A stretch of DNA of 64,000 nt, from the NCBI RefSeq assembly GCF_030731085.1, contig NZ_JASNFN010000002.1, positions 284,425 to 348,424 on the forward strand, given 5' to 3'. Source of the stretch: Blastococcus carthaginiensis. GTDB lineage: Bacteria; Actinomycetota; Actinomycetes; Mycobacteriales; Geodermatophilaceae. The position numbers and the translations under genes were made by a program. Shown piece after piece: positions 60,684-64,000 of this stretch. The notes beneath the pieces were generated by a model. The model saw only the letters and a list, made by a program, of their open reading frames with translations, was not told where the DNA came from and made no database searches. How positions within the stretch are numbered: position 1 is the stretch's first letter; every line of letters starts with the position of its first letter.

Positions 60684-61552
60684 GACCGCACCGAGGCGGT
60701 CGCGTGCGTGAGCACCGGGGCACCGTCGCGCTCCGGGCACACCGACGTCAGCAGGACGTCGTTCCCGTCCCGCCAGACACTGGTCCGGATGGACTGCCCG
60801 GGGTGCAGCGAGCCGGCGAAGCGCACCGACAGACCGGTCAGCCGGGTGGCGTCCCCGTCGAGCAGCCCGTCGACCAGCGCCTTCGCCACCAGCCCGAAGG
60901 ACGCCAGGCCGTGCAGGATGGGCCGCTCGAAACCGGCTTGCGCGGCGAACGACGGATCGGCGTGCAGCGGGTTGAGGTCGCCGTTGAGCCGGTAGAGCAG
61001 CGCCGTCTGCGGCGTCGTCACGGAGTCCAGGACCACGTCGGGCGCGCGGTCGGGCTGCGACCCGGCCACCTCGGGGCCCGGCTCCCCGCCGAAACCGCCC
61101 TCGCCACGGGCCCAGATCTGCATGGTCGTCGTCCACAACGGGGCGCCGTCCGCGGCGACCGCCGCCTGCTCCAGCTCGATCACCGCGGCCTTGCCCTTGT
61201 CCCAGACGTTCGCCACGCGCGAGCTCACGGTGGCCGTGCCCGACGCGGGGATCGGCCGGTGCACCGTGAGCGACTGCCCGCCGTGCAGGATCCGGCGCAG
61301 GTCGATGTCGACACCGGGCATGGACATCGCCATCGGCGGCAGCTCACCGGCCGAGACGCCCTGACCGGCGACCATGGCGAACGTCGGGAGGACCTGCAGC
61401 TCCCGCTCGAAGGTGTACCGCAGCTCGGGATCGGTGTCCGCACGCCTCCCGGCGCCGAGGCTGAGGTGGTAGAGCAGCACGTCGCGGGTCGTCCAGCGGG
61501 CCTCGCGGACGCTCGGCTCGGCCGAGAACGCCTTGTCCAGATCGATGGGCAC
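60680..61552 (-). CDS. MaoC-type 2-enoyl-CoA hydratase (ChsH3/HtdY-like)
   Basis: 290 residues, double hotdog: N-terminal TTRDVLLYHLSLGAGRRADTD, DKGKAAVIELE; C-terminal catalytic half ALLYRLNGDLNPLHADPSFA, then ERPILHGLASFG (Asp and His of R-specific hydratases). Four bases after the FadA5-like thiolase gene. Hydrates a steroid side-chain enoyl-CoA. Better conserved at the active site (NGDLNPLHADP) than the paralogue at 35144-35956 (LGDRHHMHIDP). Confidence 0.88.
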   Translation of the reverse strand: MPIDLDKAFSAEPSVREARWTTRDVLLYHLSLGAGRRADTDPELRYTFERELQVLPTFAMVAGQGVSAGELPPMAMSMPGVDIDLRRILHGGQSLTVHRPIPASGTATVSSRVANVWDKGKAAVIELEQAAVAADGAPLWTTTMQIWARGEGGFGGEPGPEVAGSQPDRAPDVVLDSVTTPQTALLYRLNGDLNPLHADPSFAAQAGFERPILHGLASFGLVAKALVDGLLDGDATRLTGLSVRFAGSLHPGQSIRTSVWRDGNDVLLTSVCPERDGAPVLTHATASVRS

Positions 61553-61556
61553 CGCG

Positions 61557-62717
61557 TCAGATCCGCTCGAGGATGGTGGCCGTCGAGTGGGCCCCGCCGG
61601 CGCACATGGTGACCAGCGCGGTCGACCTGTCCGCGCGCTCGAGCTCGGCGACCGCCTGCGTGATCAGCCGAGCGCCGGTCGAGCCGACCGCGTGACCCAG
61701 CGCGATGGCGCCGCCGTTGACGTTCACCTTGTCCATGTCGGCACCGTGGACCTGCGCCCAGGAGAGCACGACCGAGGCGAACGCCTCGTTGATCTCGACG
61801 AGATCGATGTCGTCGAGCTTCATGCCGGCGCGGTCGAGCACGTGCGCGGTGGCCTCGACCGGCCCGTCCAGGTGGTAGTAGGGGTCGGAGCCGACCATGC
61901 CGGAGGCGATGATCCGCGCGCGCGGTCGCAGCCCCAGTGCTCGTGCGCGGTCCTCGCTCATGAGCAGCACCGCGGCAGCGCCGTCACTGATCTGCGAGGA
62001 GTTCCCGGCGGTGTGGATGCCATCGGGCAGCACCGGCTTCAGCGACGACAGCTTCTCGGCGGTGGTCTCGCGCAGCCCCTGGTCACGGGTGACGACGGCG
62101 GTCTCGCCGGTCGGCCCCTCCTCCCCCATGACCGGAGCGGTCACCGGGACGATCTGGCCGGCGAAGCGGTCCTCGGCCCAGGCGCGGGCGGCCTTCTGCT
62201 GCGAGGCGAGACCGAGCGCATCGGCCTGCTCGCGGGTGATCCCGCGCTTCGCTGCGATCCGCTCGGCGGCGGTGAACTGGTCGGGCATGTCGAGGGTCCA
62301 GCCCTCGGGACCCGGGCTGCCGGTGCCCGGCGCCAGCGCGGAACCGAGGAACACCCGGCTCATGGCCTCGACGCCGCAGCCGATGCCGACGTCGATGGTG
62401 CCCGCAGCGATGAGCCCGGCGACCAGGTGCACCGCCTGCTGCGAGGAGCCGCACGCGCAGTCGATGCTGGTGCAGGCGGCGGAGTAGGGCAGACCGGCGT
62501 AGAGCCAGGCGTTGCGGGTGACGTTGTTGGACTGCTCCCCCGCCTGCGTCACGCAGCCACCGACGACCTGCCCGACGATCGCCGGGTCGAGGCCGTTGCG
62601 CCCGACCAACGCTTTCTGCGCGATGCCGAGCAGCTCGGCCGGGTGCACCCCCGACAGGGCACCGCGCCGACGGCCGACGGGCGTACGGACGGCGTCGACG
62701 ATGACGGCCTCGGCCAT
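61557..62717 (-). CDS. Steroid-type acetyl-CoA acetyltransferase (FadA5-like thiolase)
   Basis: 386 residues from ATG 62717 (AGGAG upstream). Nucleophile Cys89 in TSIDCACGSSQQAVH, EINEAFASVVLSW, GGAIALGHAVGSTG, and CAGGAHSTATILER with the second catalytic Cys. The CGSSQQA context and length fit FadA5 (391 residues), which removes acetyl-CoA from 3-keto steroid C24-CoA. First gene of a three-gene operon with a hydratase and thioesterase. Confidence 0.87.
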   Translation of the reverse strand: MAEAVIVDAVRTPVGRRRGALSGVHPAELLGIAQKALVGRNGLDPAIVGQVVGGCVTQAGEQSNNVTRNAWLYAGLPYSAACTSIDCACGSSQQAVHLVAGLIAAGTIDVGIGCGVEAMSRVFLGSALAPGTGSPGPEGWTLDMPDQFTAAERIAAKRGITREQADALGLASQQKAARAWAEDRFAGQIVPVTAPVMGEEGPTGETAVVTRDQGLRETTAEKLSSLKPVLPDGIHTAGNSSQISDGAAAVLLMSEDRARALGLRPRARIIASGMVGSDPYYHLDGPVEATAHVLDRAGMKLDDIDLVEINEAFASVVLSWAQVHGADMDKVNVNGGAIALGHAVGSTGARLITQAVAELERADRSTALVTMCAGGAHSTATILERI

Positions 62718-62768
62718 GACGTTCTCCTGGGGTTGCTCGTGCGCGGTTGTCCGACTCGGTCCCAAACT

Positions 62769-62780
62769 AGAATGAATTCT
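62769..62780. promoter_or_regulatory. Inverted repeat between divergent thiolase and SDR genes
   Basis: AGAATGAATTCT (arms AGAAT/ATTCT) inside ACTAGAATGAATTCTCA. It is one of very few AT-rich spots in the window, 52 bases 5' of the thiolase gene. It resembles KstR-type sites (TAGAACnnGTTCTA) with the C/G pair changed to T/A, so KstR or a related TetR protein could bind. Confidence 0.45.
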
Positions 62781-62994
62781 CACCGGGTGCAACGGTCCCG
62801 TCCCGGCCACCGGCACGCGGCGGCCCGGCCTCGGGTTCCGGCTCCGCGCCCATCCCAGCCAGCGGAACGACGCAGGACACGTGGCTCCGAAAGCGCCCTA
62901 CGCTCCGCCGGCAGCCCGCCCGGCGGGCGCAGTCGAACGTCCGTCACGTGCGGCGGCCGCACCTGTCGGTGGCCGCTGGAAGAGGAGCAGCCCG

Positions 62995-63927
62995 GTGAAC
63001 GAAACGACCAGCCTGGAGGGCCGCACGGCCGTCGTCACGGGGGCCGGCGCGGGTCTCGGCCGCGCGGAGGTGCTCGCCCTGGCCGCCCGCGGCGCGAACG
63101 TCGTCGTCAATGATGTCGGCTCGGCGGCGCACGACGTCGTCGCAGAGGTCGAGGCGCTCGGCCGCAAGGCCGTCGCGGTGACCGGCGACGTCGGCGACTG
63201 GAGCCTGGGCGAGCAGTTGGTGCAGGCCGCCGTCGACTCCTTCGGCAGCCTGGACATCGTCGTCAACAACGCCGGGATCACCCGCGACACCATGCTGTTC
63301 AACCTGTCCGAGCAGCAGTGGGACGACGTCATCCGGGTGCACCTGAAGGGCCACGCCTCGGTGTCACGCGCCGCCGCGGTGCACTGGCGGCAGGCGTCCA
63401 AGGCCACCGGCGGCCCGGTGTACGGACGGGTGGTCAACACCGCGTCCGAGGCGTTCCTCTTCGGGTCGGCCGGTCAGGCCAACTACTCCGCGGCCAAGGC
63501 CGGGATCGTCGCGCTCACCCTCTCCACCTCCCAGGGGCTGTCCCGCTACGGCGTCACCGCCAATGCGATCTGTCCGCGGGCGCGCACCGGCATGACCGAC
63601 GGCGTCTTCGCCGAGGCGGCCACCAGCGACGGGCTGGACATCCTCGCGCCCGAGCGGGTCGGCACGCTGGTCGGCTACCTCGCCTCTCCCGCCTCGCAGG
63701 GCATCAGCGGTCAGGTCTTCGTCGTCTACGGCGACTTCGTGGCTCTGCTGGCCCCGCCCACCGTGGAGAAGAAGTTCACCGCTGCCGACGGCACGTTCAC
63801 CGTCGAGGAGCTCGACGAGCAGCTGACCGGGTACTTCACCGGTCGCAGCCCGCAGCAGACCTTCTCCGCCTACGACATCGCCCGGCTGGACACCACCGGC
63901 GTCCAGAACGTGGCCGCCTCCCGCTGA
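62995..63927 (+). CDS. Hsd4A/17beta-HSD4-like short-chain dehydrogenase
   Basis: 310 residues from GTG 62995 (AGAGGAG seven bases upstream). VVTGAGAGLGRAE cofactor motif, VVNDVGSAAHD (Asp favours NAD), NNAGITRDTMLFNL, NTASEAFLFGSAGQANYSAAKAG. The ITRDTMLF and GSAGQANYSAAK stretches and the C-terminal extension of ~55 residues are typical of multifunctional enzyme-2-type 3-hydroxyacyl-CoA dehydrogenases such as mycobacterial Hsd4A or Rv3548c. Would oxidise the steroid side-chain 3-hydroxyacyl-CoA before FadA5-type thiolysis. Confidence 0.86.
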   Translation: MNETTSLEGRTAVVTGAGAGLGRAEVLALAARGANVVVNDVGSAAHDVVAEVEALGRKAVAVTGDVGDWSLGEQLVQAAVDSFGSLDIVVNNAGITRDTMLFNLSEQQWDDVIRVHLKGHASVSRAAAVHWRQASKATGGPVYGRVVNTASEAFLFGSAGQANYSAAKAGIVALTLSTSQGLSRYGVTANAICPRARTGMTDGVFAEAATSDGLDILAPERVGTLVGYLASPASQGISGQVFVVYGDFVALLAPPTVEKKFTAADGTFTVEELDEQLTGYFTGRSPQQTFSAYDIARLDTTGVQNVAASR

Positions 63928-64000
63928 CCCCGATCTACCGGAAGGGGCCCGGCCGCCGGCGGCGGCGGGGGGCCACGCCGCGGCTCGGGGCGGGCCGGGG

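Noticed and set aside
63928..64000. Terminator after the last SDR gene
   Set aside because: Very GC-rich with many small pairings but no single clean stem before the window ends.

Overview
The window is about 73-75% GC, uses many GTG starts, and packs genes with 4-base GTGA/ATGA overlaps. Together with the protein families present (KstR2-type regulator, FadE/FadD/FadA5-like enzymes, FolP2-like protein, secreted SurE) this points to a high-GC actinobacterium, most likely near Geodermatophilaceae (Blastococcus, Geodermatophilus, Modestobacter); the family placement is inference. No rRNA, tRNA, CRISPR array or intact mobile element was seen.

Layout. 1-9.35 kb: sugar/glycosyltransferase genes, two neighbouring decayed oxidoreductase genes, a FolP2-like protein, an orphan DNA methyltransferase that runs antisense into a Yellow/major-royal-jelly family gene, an unusual hemerythrin-esterase fusion, RNase Z and a 51-residue acidic protein. 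9.4-16.1 kb: a divergent catabolic block (intradiol ring-cleavage dioxygenase, quinone oxidoreductase, citryl-CoA lyase-like protein and CoA-transferase on the minus strand; amidohydrolase and IclR regulator on the plus strand) around a large nested palindrome with two divergent TTGACA boxes. 16.2-21 kb: pyridoxal kinase, a SnoaL-like protein, and an amidase-TauE-MFS operon. 21.1-27.2 kb: a sulfatase block: two DUF202 membrane proteins coupled to a formylglycine-generating enzyme, an arylsulfatase that carries the CxPxR target, an alkylsulfatase-like metallo-hydrolase, and a TetR regulator with two near-identical 16-bp palindromes.

27.3-47.9 kb: an Opp/Dpp-type ABC transporter (two permeases, two ATPases, a lipoprotein), a decayed fragment of a second binding protein, and a run oriented OYE - acyl-CoA ligase - acyl-CoA dehydrogenase pair - MaoC-type hydratase that resembles fadD17-fadE26-fadE27 of mycobacteria. 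Then come a secreted SurE, a remnant of a group II intron reverse transcriptase, a second binding lipoprotein, another acyl-CoA ligase and a phosphotriesterase-family hydrolase.

47.9-64 kb: a steroid side-chain-type beta-oxidation locus. Eleven tightly packed minus-strand genes start at 59.27 kb with a MaoC + DUF35 + MaoC + Ltp2-like module (the ChsH2/ChsH1/Ltp2 machinery, with ChsH2 split into two genes). They continue through a PLP-family enzyme with His in place of the catalytic Lys, an SDR, a thiolase, a fused FadE34-like dehydrogenase, a second acyl-CoA dehydrogenase pair and another SDR. A perfect match to the KstR2 consensus (AnCAAGnnCTTGnT) lies between this operon and a divergent KstR2-like TetR gene. 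A FadA5-like thiolase, a MaoC hydratase, a thioesterase and a Hsd4A-like SDR complete the set. The parts together suggest import (ABC), desulfation (sulfatases), CoA activation and successive side-chain shortening of a steroid or similar isoprenoid acid. The link of the sulfatases and the ABC system to the steroid genes is inference from proximity. Perfect GC-rich stem-loops mark several convergent junctions and operon ends.
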